Source: Pandoraea aquatica (GTDB lineage Bacteria; Pseudomonadota; Gammaproteobacteria; Burkholderiales; Burkholderiaceae). From it: a stretch of 64,000 nt of DNA. Each line of letters starts with the position of its first letter. Position 1 is the stretch's first letter. The notes beneath the pieces are model-generated. The model saw only the letters and a list, made by a program, of their open reading frames with translations, had not been told where the DNA came from and made no database searches. The translations under genes and the position numbers were made by a program. The DNA lies in assembly GCF_902459565.1 (NCBI RefSeq), contig NZ_CABPSN010000002.1:496001-560000 (forward strand), written 5' to 3'. Positions 38,325 through 47,315 of the stretch are shown here, piece after piece.

Positions 38325-38717
38325 ATGGAATTCCTGCTCCCGAGCGCCGCTCACAAGTTCCTGCAAGCCAACGCCAACGCGCTGTTCGTCGATTGCCGCA
38401 GTGAAATCGAGCATCTGTTCGTGGGGCACCCGGTGGGGGCGATCCACGTGGCCTGGAACGACGGACCGGACTGGGAAGTCAACCCGCACTTCGTGCAGAG
38501 CGTGCGCAAGCTGGCCGGGGCGGGCGGTGAGCGCCCGGTGCTGCTGATCTGCCGCAGCGGCAACCGCAGCACGGCAGCCGGCGAGGCGCTGGAAGCGGCG
38601 GGCTTCCTGAACGTCTACGGCGTCTTGCACGGCTTCGAGGGCGATCTGGACGCCTCGCATCACCGCAATGCCGTGAACGGCTGGCGGTTCGACGGGTTGC
38701 CGTGGCAGCAGTGCTGA
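38325..38717 (+). CDS. Rhodanese-like protein
   Basis: 130-residue single rhodanese domain. The active-site loop is ICRSGNRSTAAGEAL with the sulphur-carrying cysteine near residue 80; FVDCRSEIEHLFVGHPVGAIHVAW is the family N-terminus. It could move sulphane sulphur or act as a phosphatase-like or structural domain. The start at 38325 (MEFLLPSA) is chosen by domain fit; a TTG 12 bases earlier is possible. Divergent from metH. Confidence 0.87.
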   Translation: MEFLLPSAAHKFLQANANALFVDCRSEIEHLFVGHPVGAIHVAWNDGPDWEVNPHFVQSVRKLAGAGGERPVLLICRSGNRSTAAGEALEAAGFLNVYGVLHGFEGDLDASHHRNAVNGWRFDGLPWQQC

Positions 38718-38829
38718 GCAGGAAGTCGGGACGAAGCGCCGACCATCGACCGGCCGGGAAGGCGGGAGGACGGGGGCGGAAGGCAAACCCTGACATCGCG
38801 TCAGGGGTGTGCCGGGTTCTCGCACCATG

Positions 38830-38859
38830 AAAAAACCCTCGCCATGGCGAGGGTTTTTC
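38830..38859. terminator. Bidirectional terminator
   Basis: AAAAACCCTCGCC and GGCGAGGGTTTTT form a stem around a tiny loop between the convergent rhodanese and DUF3567 genes, with A- and T-runs at the ends. Confidence 0.92.
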
Positions 38860-38885
38860 GTGGGTACTACCGAATGGAGTCGGTA

Positions 38886-39143
38886 TCAGTGGAGCACAAC
38901 CGGGTTCGTCATGAAGGTGTCGAACTGGCCGAGGAATTCGTCGACTTCGTCCTCGGAAGGTTCGCTGGCGATCAACTTCTGCACTTCTTCACGGAATTGC
39001 CGGGCAAGCGAGCCGTCGAGGAAAATCTCGCGGCCGGCGGATTTGTCCACGATTTCATAACCGCCGGCGGACAGCGAGTGATTGCCGTTATCCGCGGCAA
39101 ACTCAACGACACAGTAGTTCGGGCTGTTGTAAATCATGAGCAT
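38886..39143 (-). CDS. DUF3567 family protein
   Basis: 85-residue cytosolic protein of unknown function found across Burkholderiales. Reads IYNSPNYCVVEFAADNGNHSLSAGGYEIVDK, then an acidic helical C-terminus (EPSEDEVDEFLGQFDTFM). The start at 39143 has AGGAGAGTTGCC ahead; the longer frame is not needed. Confidence 0.87.
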   Translation of the reverse strand: MLMIYNSPNYCVVEFAADNGNHSLSAGGYEIVDKSAGREIFLDGSLARQFREEVQKLIASEPSEDEVDEFLGQFDTFMTNPVVLH

Positions 39144-39338
39144 GGCAACTCTCCTGGTGTTCCTGCATGGTCCTGAGTAACCCACATAGGGGCGACGCGG
39201 CGCGATTTCAAGAGGCAACGCCCCATGATTCGCTTATCGGCACACCGGCTGACGAATTCAATGGTTTTGGCCCTCCTTTTGTAAAGGTCACGCTACAAGT
39301 CCTGCAAGCACCCCTGCAAGTCGTTCTTTTTGCAGGGT

Positions 39339-40133
39339 TCAAACGTTAGATGCGGCCCCGAGCAAAAACGTTGCAAGGGCATTCGTTACGAACTGTTTCT
39401 GTTCGACGATCGACAGATGGGCCGCGTCCGGCACGATCGCCAACTGCGCGCCTGCAATGCCGTTGGCGATCCGGCGGGCCACGGCGGGCGGCGTCGACGG
39501 GTCGTTTTCCCCGACCAGCACCAGCGTCGGCACGTCGATCTCGGACAGGCGCGCCCGGACGTCGAACGCCGCGAGTGCCTCGCAGGACGCCGCAAACCCC
39601 TCCGGGGCGGCATGCGCGACGAGGGCGCGGATGCGCTCGGCCTGTGCCGGGTGATGTTTGCGAAAGTGCGCTCCAAGCCAGCGTTCGAGCGTACCCGCCG
39701 CGAGATCCTTCATACCGTGCGCGCGAGCCGTCGCTGCGCGCTCCAGAAACGTCCTGGCATCGGCATCGTCGTAACCGGCCGTGGTATCGATCAGCGTCAG
39801 GCTTGCGATGCGCTCGGGGGCGTCCAGCGCCACTTGCTGCGCCACCGCGCCCCCCATCGAGATGCCGACGAAATGCGTCGACGGGATCTCCAGCGAGTTG
39901 AGCAGGGCGGTCGCGTCGGCAGCCAGTTGCTCGATGGAGTACGGGCCGTGCGTGATATCGCTGCGGCCGTGACCACGGCTGTCGTATCGGAGTACCCGGA
40001 AGTGGGCCGTCAGTTCGGGGACCAGATCGTCCCAGACGGTGAGATCTGCACCCAATGGGTGCGCCAGCGTGAGCCACGGACCGTGGCCATCTACCGCGTA
40101 ATGAATCGATGCTCCGTTGGCACTGACTTTCAT
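39339..40133 (-). CDS. Alpha/beta hydrolase, 3-oxoadipate enol-lactonase-like
   Basis: 264-residue alpha/beta-hydrolase fold enzyme. The nucleophile serine is in FVGISMGGAVAQQ, with DSRGHGRSD earlier, LVLVGENDPSTPP for the acid and PDAAHLSIVEQ for the histidine. The N-terminus NGASIHYAVDGHGPWLTLAHPLG resembles PcaD. There are no other protocatechuate genes nearby, so a related lactone or ester is possible. Its stop is followed by a hairpin (CCCTGCAA/TTGCAGGG, 39312-39337). Confidence 0.85.
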   Translation of the reverse strand: MKVSANGASIHYAVDGHGPWLTLAHPLGADLTVWDDLVPELTAHFRVLRYDSRGHGRSDITHGPYSIEQLAADATALLNSLEIPSTHFVGISMGGAVAQQVALDAPERIASLTLIDTTAGYDDADARTFLERAATARAHGMKDLAAGTLERWLGAHFRKHHPAQAERIRALVAHAAPEGFAASCEALAAFDVRARLSEIDVPTLVLVGENDPSTPPAVARRIANGIAGAQLAIVPDAAHLSIVEQKQFVTNALATFLLGAASNV

Positions 40134-40293
40134 GGGCGGCCCCCTGGGTTCGTCGATGCGTTGCGAGGTGATGTCGATGGGCGTCGATGCACTGGGATGC
40201 TTCTGATTATGTCAGGAACATCGGGACTTTGCAGACCGTTTCGTCGTAGTTGGGCAACACTTCGCCGCCCACCCGCATAGCGCCTGCATCACT

Positions 40294-40337
40294 CAAAATT
40301 CTAAGGAATTTTGCGTCGGTTTTCGAGACGGAAAACC
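40294..40337. other. Two tandem AT-rich inverted repeats
   Basis: CAAAATT/AATTTTG (40294-40313) and GGTTTTC/GAAAACC (40318-40337) are adjacent perfect 7-base inverted repeats, with 6-base loops, in the 288-base gap between the DUF3108 gene stop and the hydrolase start. They may end the DUF3108 transcript or flank the hydrolase promoter. The rest of this gap shows nothing else. Confidence 0.4.
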
Positions 40338-40421
40338 CTGTGTCGTGAGGGGTTTAGTACGGCGGCATACAGCGCGTCGAACGCGTTCGAGGCGTGTCGC
40401 CGGTTTGGACTCAGTGCTTCC

Positions 40422-41588
40422 TCACGGGGCCGACTTCTCCGTGAAGATCAGCTCGAACTCGTTGCCGGACGGCTCCGTCTGCTTCACGCGCACCGGCAGC
40501 CAGTCGAGCGATGGCGCGAGCCAGATATCCACGCGCCGCTCGTCCCCCGCCTTACGTGGCAGACGTGTGAAGTGGCGCGTCTCGACGTAACCGTTGCGCG
40601 TGGCCATCGTCTCGCTACCCACGTACTGCACCGGCCACACCTCGCTGCTATCCGTGTCGACCACGGTGAACTCGTGCGTCACGCCGACCTGAGTGTAGCG
40701 CTCGGGATTGCCCCGCGCGTAGCTCGCCAGTTGCATCATCACGCTGAACCGGTCCTGAGCGCCGGGCGCAAGCGGCACCGACTGGCCCGAGCGGGAGAAG
40801 TGCAGCGTGGGCGTGGCGTCACGATGGAAATCGGTGATGTACTCCGCGCGACGCCCGCGTTTTTCCACATAACGGGACGGCGCGATGCCGTTCGCGTCGT
40901 AACCGCCTTCGCTGATGAACTCGAAGGTGCCGAAGAAGATGATGGGCACAGCCACGCGCAGCGTGTAATGCCCGTTCTCGTTGACCCAGTGGAGCTGTCC
41001 CGTCTGGTTGCGCACGCCGTTCATGAGCGCGTCGTAGGTCAGCGTGACGGAGGGCGGTGGATCGAACTTGTCGCCGTTCGCCGCGGCGGCCGTGAGCGGC
41101 ACACCGGGTGCGGCCGCGGCGTCCGACGCCTTCGCGCCGGGCGTGTTGCCTTCGCCTGCCACCGTCTCCGACGCGGCCACTGGGCCTGGCGTATCCGTGG
41201 CGACCGGCGCGGCGAGCGTGTCGGGCGGCGCAGGGGCGGGCGGACGTGGTTTTACGACCGGCTTGGGTTTGGGCGGCGGCGGTTCAGGCGGTTCAGGGGG
41301 CGCGACCGGTTTGAGCGGGATCAGGGTGATCGGAATGCTGGGGATCGGCGTGTCGTCGAGCTTCGTGCGATGGACGGCGACCCAAAACGCGATGAGGATG
41401 TGTACGACGAACACTGCCATGAGCACGGCGGCCCACAGCCCCCAGCGTCTGCGCGGTCGTCCGGTGCCTGACGGCCCGGCAGGCGTGTGCTCGACGACGT
41501 CAGTCATGCCCGAGGCCTCCGACGTATCGGGGGCGGCAGGCATGTCGGGCGTCGCTTGAGGAGGCGTACCAGCGGGCGGCAAAGACAC
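40422..41588 (-). CDS. DUF3108 protein with TonB-like proline-rich linker
   Basis: 388-residue envelope protein. After a 40-residue cytosolic N-terminus there is one membrane helix (WGLWAAVLMAVFVVHILIAFWV), then a proline-rich periplasmic linker (PPEPPEPPPPKPKPVVKPRPP) like that of TonB, then a C-terminal DUF3108 beta domain from about residue 180 to the end (LTYDALMNGVRNQTGQLHWV onward, closing LPVRVKQTEPSGNEFELIF). Its role is unknown. The start could also be the internal MTDVVEH. No TonB box-binding domain is visible, so it should not be called TonB. Confidence 0.82.
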   Translation of the reverse strand: MSLPPAGTPPQATPDMPAAPDTSEASGMTDVVEHTPAGPSGTGRPRRRWGLWAAVLMAVFVVHILIAFWVAVHRTKLDDTPIPSIPITLIPLKPVAPPEPPEPPPPKPKPVVKPRPPAPAPPDTLAAPVATDTPGPVAASETVAGEGNTPGAKASDAAAAPGVPLTAAAANGDKFDPPPSVTLTYDALMNGVRNQTGQLHWVNENGHYTLRVAVPIIFFGTFEFISEGGYDANGIAPSRYVEKRGRRAEYITDFHRDATPTLHFSRSGQSVPLAPGAQDRFSVMMQLASYARGNPERYTQVGVTHEFTVVDTDSSEVWPVQYVGSETMATRNGYVETRHFTRLPRKAGDERRVDIWLAPSLDWLPVRVKQTEPSGNEFELIFTEKSAP

Positions 41589-41684
41589 GAGATGAAATCG
41601 ATCGGAACGTCAGAAGCTCAGGATCTCATATTGCAATGAACTGAGTTCGACAGTCCCTGTTTTCTGTCGTTCATCCCCCAACTT

Positions 41685-42566
41685 TCAGCGTTTCCCCCCG
41701 GGGGCCTGCGCGTGCCCGAGGTCGGCGGAAAGGTTCTGGGCGAGCGTGCGCAAGGCCGTGTCGATGGGACCGCCCCAGCGCGCGTCGAAGCGACTCTCGG
41801 GGCCGAGTGCCATGAGACCCATCACGAGTTGCCCTGTCGCGTCGAACACCGGCATGCAGAACGCGTTGACGGACGGCAGGACCGTGCCTTCGACGCGTGC
41901 CGCCCGATGCGCGCGCACATCGTCGAGCACCGCTTCGTACTCCGCGCGCGTCGCGGGCAGATGATGGCGCGACGCATGCTGCAAGTCGGCGAGGGCGGCG
42001 TCGATCAGCGGGGCGGTCTGACGCTCGGGCAGATAGGCGGCGAAGAGCCGACCGGCAGCCGATTCGAGCATGGGCATCACGTCGCCCAGACGCAGCGGCA
42101 CACGCATCGGAAACGTCGATTCGAGCCAGTGCACCACGGTCGGTCCCTGATTGCCCCAGACGGCCAATCCCACGGTCTGATCGATGGCGTCGCGCAGTTC
42201 CGACATGGCGAAGCGCGCGGCCTTGAAGGCGTCGATGCGCGCGAGGTGCGCGAGGCCCATGCGCAGCGTGAAGGGGCCGAGGTCGTAACGTCCGCTGACC
42301 GGGTCCTGCACGATGAGTCCGAGCCGTTGGAAGCTCACGAGATAACGGTGCGCTTTGGCGGGGTTCATGCCGGCCGCGTGCGCGAGGTCGCGCAGCATCA
42401 TGGCATTCGACGCTTCGGTGAGGACTTCGATCAGACGGAAGCCCACTTCGATGGACTGGATGCCCGAGCGGGTCTTCTCCTCGTCGGGGGCTGCGTTGCC
42501 GCTGTCCTTCTCGCTTTCGCGCTCGATCTCGCTGTCACTCTGGTTGTGATGTTCAGGCGCTGTCAT
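41685..42566 (-). CDS. IclR-family transcriptional regulator
   Basis: 293-residue regulator. After a charged 35-residue N-terminus comes the winged HTH (SIEVGFRLIEVLTEASNAMMLRDLAHAAGMNPAKAHRYLVSFQRLGLIVQD), then the IclR ligand-binding domain from about residue 115. It is divergent from the fumarylacetoacetase-family gene 187 bases away, the likely target. Confidence 0.92.
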   Translation of the reverse strand: MTAPEHHNQSDSEIERESEKDSGNAAPDEEKTRSGIQSIEVGFRLIEVLTEASNAMMLRDLAHAAGMNPAKAHRYLVSFQRLGLIVQDPVSGRYDLGPFTLRMGLAHLARIDAFKAARFAMSELRDAIDQTVGLAVWGNQGPTVVHWLESTFPMRVPLRLGDVMPMLESAAGRLFAAYLPERQTAPLIDAALADLQHASRHHLPATRAEYEAVLDDVRAHRAARVEGTVLPSVNAFCMPVFDATGQLVMGLMALGPESRFDARWGGPIDTALRTLAQNLSADLGHAQAPGGKR

Positions 42567-42753
42567 GTGTCTCTTGAATAGTTGTCATGGCCGCTTGCCG
42601 GGGCGCTGCTCGACCCGTGCCCGGTCGATGCCCTCAGGTAGAATCGTCGGCGTCAAGCGCCATTCTATCGGGCCAAAATCGCCAGGCCTCAAATTGGAAT
42701 CCGCTTAGTCCGAATCCGCTAAAACTGCTGAAACTGCCTGCAGACGCCATCAC

Positions 42754-43740
42754 ATGAAACTCGCTACCCGTAAGGATGGCACGCGCGACGGTCAACTGAT
42801 CGTCGTCGCGCGTGACCTGTCGACCGCCTGCATTGCCGACGCCATCGCCCCAACGCTGCAACGCGTGCTCGACGACTGGACGTTCTACGCCCCGCAACTG
42901 CATTCGCTGTACACCGAACTCAACCACGGCCGTGCGCGCAACACCTTCGCGTTCGACCCGGCCGAGTGCATGGCGCCGTTGCCGCGCGCGTATCAATGGG
43001 CCGACGGCTCGGCGTATGTGAACCACGTCGAACTCGTGCGTAAGGCGCGGGGCGCTGAAATGCCGCCGGAATTCTGGACCGACCCTCTGATGTATCAGGG
43101 CGGCAGCGACGACTTCATCGGGCCGACGGACGACATCGTCTGCGCCTCGGAAGACTTCGGCATCGACTTCGAAGCCGAGATCGCCGTGGTGACGTCGGAC
43201 GTGCCGATGGGCGCGAGCCCGGCGCGCGCGCTCGAAGGCGTGCGTCTGCTCATGCTGGTCAACGACGTGAGCCTGCGCAACCTGATCCCGGCCGAACTTG
43301 CCAAGGGCTTCGGCTTCTTCCAGAGCAAGCCGGCCAGCGCGTTCTCGCCGGTCGCCATCACGCCCGACGAACTGGGTGATGCCTGGCGCGACGGTCGTGT
43401 GCATCGTCCGCTGACGGTGAAGTGGAACGACAAGAAGTTCGGCGCACCGGAGTGTGGCGAAGACATGGTGTTCGACTTCGGTCAGCTGGTTGCGCACGTA
43501 TGCAAGACGCGTAACGCGCGCGCCGGGACCATCGTCGGTTCGGGCACGATCTCGAACAAGGATCGCAGCCGTGGGAGCGCGTGCATTGCCGAGAAGCGCA
43601 TGCTGGAGACCATCGAGAAGGGGGCACCCGAGACCGCATTCATGCGCTACGGCGACCGTGTGCGCATCGAGATGTTCGACGCGCAGGGCAAGACGATCTT
43701 CGGCGCCATCGATCAGTCTGTGGCACCGCTGGACGAGTAA
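42754..43740 (+). CDS. Fumarylacetoacetate hydrolase-family protein
   Basis: 328-residue FAH-fold enzyme that would cleave a C-C bond in a beta-keto acid. It starts MKLATRKDGTRDGQLIVV; the metal site is in EDFGIDFEAEIAVVTSDVPMG and later FFQSKPASAFSPV, then GTIVGSGTISNK. Length matches the FAH family members found beside homogentisate genes, but no hmgA or maiA lies in the window, so its exact substrate is open. Divergent from an IclR regulator. Confidence 0.9.
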   Translation: MKLATRKDGTRDGQLIVVARDLSTACIADAIAPTLQRVLDDWTFYAPQLHSLYTELNHGRARNTFAFDPAECMAPLPRAYQWADGSAYVNHVELVRKARGAEMPPEFWTDPLMYQGGSDDFIGPTDDIVCASEDFGIDFEAEIAVVTSDVPMGASPARALEGVRLLMLVNDVSLRNLIPAELAKGFGFFQSKPASAFSPVAITPDELGDAWRDGRVHRPLTVKWNDKKFGAPECGEDMVFDFGQLVAHVCKTRNARAGTIVGSGTISNKDRSRGSACIAEKRMLETIEKGAPETAFMRYGDRVRIEMFDAQGKTIFGAIDQSVAPLDE

Positions 43741-44033
43741 TCGTAGTCCGAACGGTACAGTCGGCGGGTACAGCCAACCGCGTGGACGGGAAAAGTGAAG
43801 ATGGCTGCGAGCCATATCCGGCGTGACTTCACGGGGTGTCGGACGATACGTCCATAGGGTGAACCCGGATATGGCGGGGAATTCCGCCTCCGCTATTCTT
43901 TGTCTCCTTGAGTCGGTGCGCACGCCTGGCAGGTTCGCGCACCGGCCGTTACTTTCGCCGGCGCGGCGCGAGGTGCCCGTCCCGGGGCATCCGTGTTCTA
44001 AAAATCAAGCGCGGGCCAGACCAGGAGAATTCC

Positions 44034-45185
44034 ATGCGAAACCCCGTGCGCACTGCCCTGCTGGGTGCGATGTTGCTGGCGTTGGCCGGCGGCGCTGCCG
44101 CTCAGGTCAAGATTGGTGTGAACATCTCGCTCACCGGCCCGGCGGCCTCACTCGGCCTGCCTGCGCGCGACACCGTCGCCATGCTGCCGAAGGAAATCGG
44201 CGGACAGAAGGTCGACTGGATCGTGCTGGACGACGCGTCCGACACCACGACCGCCGTTCAGAACACCAAGAAGCTCATCTCCGAAAATCACGTCGACGCC
44301 ATCATCGGCTCGTCGATCACGCCGAACACCCTGGCGATGCTCGACGTCATCGCCTCGGGCACCACGCCGACGATCTCGCTCGCTTCGTCCGCTCGCATCA
44401 TCGAGCCGGTCGATGCCAAGCGCTACTGGATGTTCAAGACGCCGCAGACCGACGCGCAGATGGCCTCGGCGATTGCCGAGCATGCGAGCCGTCATGGCGT
44501 GAAGACGATGGCCTTCATCGGTCAGGGCGATGCACTGGGCGAAGCCTTCTATGAAGAAGTCGCCAAGTTCGCCGGCCTGCACAAGATCAAGATGGTCGCG
44601 AGCGAGCGCTTCGCTCGCACGGATCCGAGCGTCACCGGCCAGATCCTGAAGATCATGGCGACCAACCCCGACGCCGTCGTCGTGGGTGCCGCCGGTACCC
44701 CGGCAGCGCTCCCGCCGAAGGCACTCGCCGAGCGTGGCTACAAGGGCCTCGTGTATCACAACCACGGCGTGGGCAATAACGACTTCCTGCGCGTGTGCGG
44801 CAAGGACTGCAACAACACGTACCTGCCGGCCAGCCCGGTGCTCGTGGCGGCGCAGCTGCCGAACGACCATCCGGCCAAGGCGGTCGCGCTCGACTACATC
44901 AAGAAGTTCGACGCCAAGTACGGCGCGGGCAAGGTGGCGGCCTTCGGCTCGTATGCCTGGGACGCTGGCATTCTGCTTGAGCGTGCGATTCCGATTGCGC
45001 TGAAGACGGCCAAGCCGGGCACGCCGGAATTCCGCAAGGCGCTGCGCGATGCGCTGGAAACGACCAAGGACGTCCACGTCTCGAACGGCATCACGAACAT
45101 GAGCCCGACCGATCACCTCGGCCTCGACCAGCGCGCTCGCGTGATGGTCAAGATCGACAACGGCAAGTGGGTGATCGCCCCGTAA
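44034..45185 (+). CDS. Branched-chain amino-acid-type ABC transporter substrate-binding protein
   Basis: 383-residue periplasmic binding protein of the LivK type. Signal peptide LLGAMLLALAGGAAAQ, then VKIGVNISLTGPAASLGLPARDTVAM, the typical LivJ/K beginning, and later AFGSYAWDAGILLERAI. The start at 44034 has AGGAGAATTCC. Transport subunits are not adjacent, as is common for these orphan binding proteins. Ligand could be an aromatic or branched acid. The 293 bases before it hold no gene and no clear regulatory site. Confidence 0.92.
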   Translation: MRNPVRTALLGAMLLALAGGAAAQVKIGVNISLTGPAASLGLPARDTVAMLPKEIGGQKVDWIVLDDASDTTTAVQNTKKLISENHVDAIIGSSITPNTLAMLDVIASGTTPTISLASSARIIEPVDAKRYWMFKTPQTDAQMASAIAEHASRHGVKTMAFIGQGDALGEAFYEEVAKFAGLHKIKMVASERFARTDPSVTGQILKIMATNPDAVVVGAAGTPAALPPKALAERGYKGLVYHNHGVGNNDFLRVCGKDCNNTYLPASPVLVAAQLPNDHPAKAVALDYIKKFDAKYGAGKVAAFGSYAWDAGILLERAIPIALKTAKPGTPEFRKALRDALETTKDVHVSNGITNMSPTDHLGLDQRARVMVKIDNGKWVIAP

Positions 45186-45278
45186 TTGCAAAGACATCCG
45201 AATGCGGGGCCACGCATGAGTCCCGCATCAACCTGTTGACCGTCGGCGGCGCTGGCATGTCCGGTGCCGCTGTTTCCC

Positions 45279-45306
45279 ATCCCCGCCTATGCGGGGATAT
45301 TTTTTT
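45279..45306 (+). terminator. Terminator after the binding-protein gene
   Basis: ATCCCCGC and GCGGGGAT form an 8-pair stem with a 4-base loop followed by ATTTTTTT, 95 bases past the stop. It sits just ahead of the enoyl-CoA hydratase ribosome binding site. Confidence 0.85.
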
Positions 45307-45319
45307 GGAGCGGTAATCC

Positions 45320-46141
45320 ATGTCGCAAGACCCGTATCAACACTACCAGTCGCTGCAATTCAAGCGGCATCCGAACGGCGTGCTCGAACTCATCATGGGG
45401 GCCGGGGCGAACAAGAGCGGTCTGTCGACGGCCGACCATCGCATGCATCAGGAACTGGCCGACGTGTGGCGCGACATCGACCGTGATCCCGAAACGCGTG
45501 CTGTTGTGATCCGTGGCGAAGGCAAGGGCTTTTCCGGCGGCGGCGATCTGTCGCTTGTCGAAGACATGGCGGACGACTTCGCCGTGCGGGCGCGGGTGTG
45601 GCGTGAGGCGCGCGACCTCGTCTACAACGTGATCAATTGCAGCAAGCCCATTGTCTCCGCGATGCATGGCCCGGCGGTCGGTGCGGGGCTGGTCGCGGGC
45701 TTGCTCGCCGATATCTCGATTGCCGCGAAGACGGCGCGCATCATCGACGGACATACACGTCTGGGCGTGGCGGCGGGCGACCATGCCGCCATCGTCTGGC
45801 CGCTGCTGTGCGGTATGGCGAAGGCGAAGTACTACCTGCTGCTGTGCGAACCGGTGACCGGCGAGGAGGCCGAGCGTATCGGACTCGTGTCGCTCACCGT
45901 GGACGAGGCGGACCTGTTGCCGAAGGCGTTCGAAGTGGCCGACAAGCTCGCGCGCGGCTCCAGCACGGCGATTCGCTGGACGAAATACGCCCTCAACAAC
46001 TGGCTGCGCAGTGCGGGACCGGCGTTCGACGCGTCGCTGGCGCTCGAATTCATGGGATTCTCCGGACCGGACGTGCGCGAAGGGCTGGCGTCGCTGCGGG
46101 ATCGCCGCGCGCCGGACTTCGGCGGCGACGCGCCGTTTTGA
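45320..46141 (+). CDS. Enoyl-CoA hydratase/isomerase family protein
   Basis: 273-residue crotonase-fold enzyme. Oxyanion-hole segments [14 protein letters not shown] and [18 protein letters not shown] are present; the second catalytic region reads [17 protein letters not shown] glycine/histidine combination replaces the usual glutamate pair in part, so activity may differ from plain hydration. The start has TGGAGCGGTAATCC ahead. Substrate unknown. Confidence 0.88.
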   Translation: MSQDPYQHYQSLQFKRHPNGVLELIMGAGANKSGLSTADHRMHQELADVWRDIDRDPETRAVVIRGEGKGFSGGGDLSLVEDMADDFAVRARVWREARDLVYNVINCSKPIVSAMHGPAVGAGLVAGLLADISIAAKTARIIDGHTRLGVAAGDHAAIVWPLLCGMAKAKYYLLLCEPVTGEEAERIGLVSLTVDEADLLPKAFEVADKLARGSSTAIRWTKYALNNWLRSAGPAFDASLALEFMGFSGPDVREGLASLRDRRAPDFGGDAPF

Positions 46142-46228
46142 CACACCGCTGGCGCAAGCTCGGCGTATGATCGATAGCCATACGCCCTGTGTGCTTCACC
46201 TGCCGTTCGTGCCCGACTGGAGACTGTA

Positions 46229-47236
46229 ATGAGCGATTCGACGAGTGCCATGCCTAACGGCTTCGACATTCTCAAGAAGATGTGGGAGGCGTTCAGTCCG
46301 CCCGCGACATTCACCTCGCCGCTGACGCAGTTGATGCAAAGCGCCGCGCCGTTGCTCGATCCCAACGAAATCGAAAATCGCATCGCCGAGATGCGTGCGG
46401 TGGAACAGTGGCTCACGCTCAATCTGAACGTGCTGCGCTCGACGATTCAGGCCTTCGAAGTGCAGCGCGCCACGTATGCGACGCTGCGCGCGTTCGGCAC
46501 GGGCAGCTTTAGTGCGACGGGCACGACGGACAGCGGCGCCGCCGACACCGGCGCATCCCCGTTCGGACAGGCGGCCGCCGCCAACCTCTGGCGCTCGCCG
46601 TTTGCGGCTGCCGAGCCGGCGCAGGACGTCGAACCGGAACCGCAGGCGAGTGCGCCAGAACCTGAGCCGCAAGTCGAGCCGGAGGCTGCACCTGAGTCCA
46701 GTTCAGAAAATGACGCCGGTGCGTCGGCGTCGCCGTTTGGGCAGGCGAGCAGCGCCTACGGCGCGCTGGACCCGTCGATGTGGTTCAACGCCATGCGTGC
46801 GCAGTTCGATCAGATCGCCGCTGCTGCGCAGGCGGCAGGCGTTTCGGCTGCACAGATGACCGAAGCTGCGGCGGCGCAAATGTCCGACGCGGCAGCCAAG
46901 GCGACGAAGGCTACGGCGGGCTCGGCGGGCACGAAGGCGTCGGGCGCGGCGAAGGACGCAGCGAAGGCGTCGGGCACGTCAGGCACGGCGACCAAGCGCG
47001 CCGCGCCGGGAACGAAGACGGCGGCCAAGACGGCAACCAAACGCGCGCCGGCCAGCAAGAAGACGCCTGCTAAATCCGCTGCGGCGAAGACGTCGGCCAA
47101 GACATCCGCCAAAACATCCGCGAAATCTACGGGGCGCACGTTGTCGGCAAAGGCCGAGGGCGACACCCCGGCGCAGGTTTCGGCCAAGGGCCGTGCATCG
47201 GGCAGCACCGGGAAACAATCCGCCTGGAAGTGGTAG
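46229..47236 (+). CDS. PhaM-like polyhydroxyalkanoate granule protein
   Basis: 335-residue protein. The N-terminal 95 residues (NGFDILKKMWEAFS, then IENRIAEMRAVEQWLTLNLNVLRSTIQAFEVQRATYATL) match PhaM, which activates PHA synthase and ties granules to the nucleoid. The middle is acidic and proline-rich, with SPFGQ twice, and the C-terminal 110 residues are a histone-H1-like tail rich in lysine, alanine, threonine and serine (KTPAKSAAAKTSAKTSAK) that should bind DNA. The tail is low-complexity. Neighbouring genes are not phaCAB. Confidence 0.85.
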   Translation: MSDSTSAMPNGFDILKKMWEAFSPPATFTSPLTQLMQSAAPLLDPNEIENRIAEMRAVEQWLTLNLNVLRSTIQAFEVQRATYATLRAFGTGSFSATGTTDSGAADTGASPFGQAAAANLWRSPFAAAEPAQDVEPEPQASAPEPEPQVEPEAAPESSSENDAGASASPFGQASSAYGALDPSMWFNAMRAQFDQIAAAAQAAGVSAAQMTEAAAAQMSDAAAKATKATAGSAGTKASGAAKDAAKASGTSGTATKRAAPGTKTAAKTATKRAPASKKTPAKSAAAKTSAKTSAKTSAKSTGRTLSAKAEGDTPAQVSAKGRASGSTGKQSAWKW

Positions 47237-47315
47237 GGCGCGCGACTTCGGTCGCAGGCTCGGACGGCTGACGGCGGGGGAAGAATAACGACAGCGAAGG
47301 CAGAGGAGGCCCCCC

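Noticed and set aside
40422-41588. TonB protein
   Set aside because: The anchor and proline-rich linker look alike, but the C-terminal domain is DUF3108 and no ExbB/ExbD genes are near.
43823-44554. 243-codon plus-strand frame upstream of and overlapping the binding protein
   Set aside because: It is a shifted frame of the binding-protein gene, which has a signal peptide and AGGAG site.
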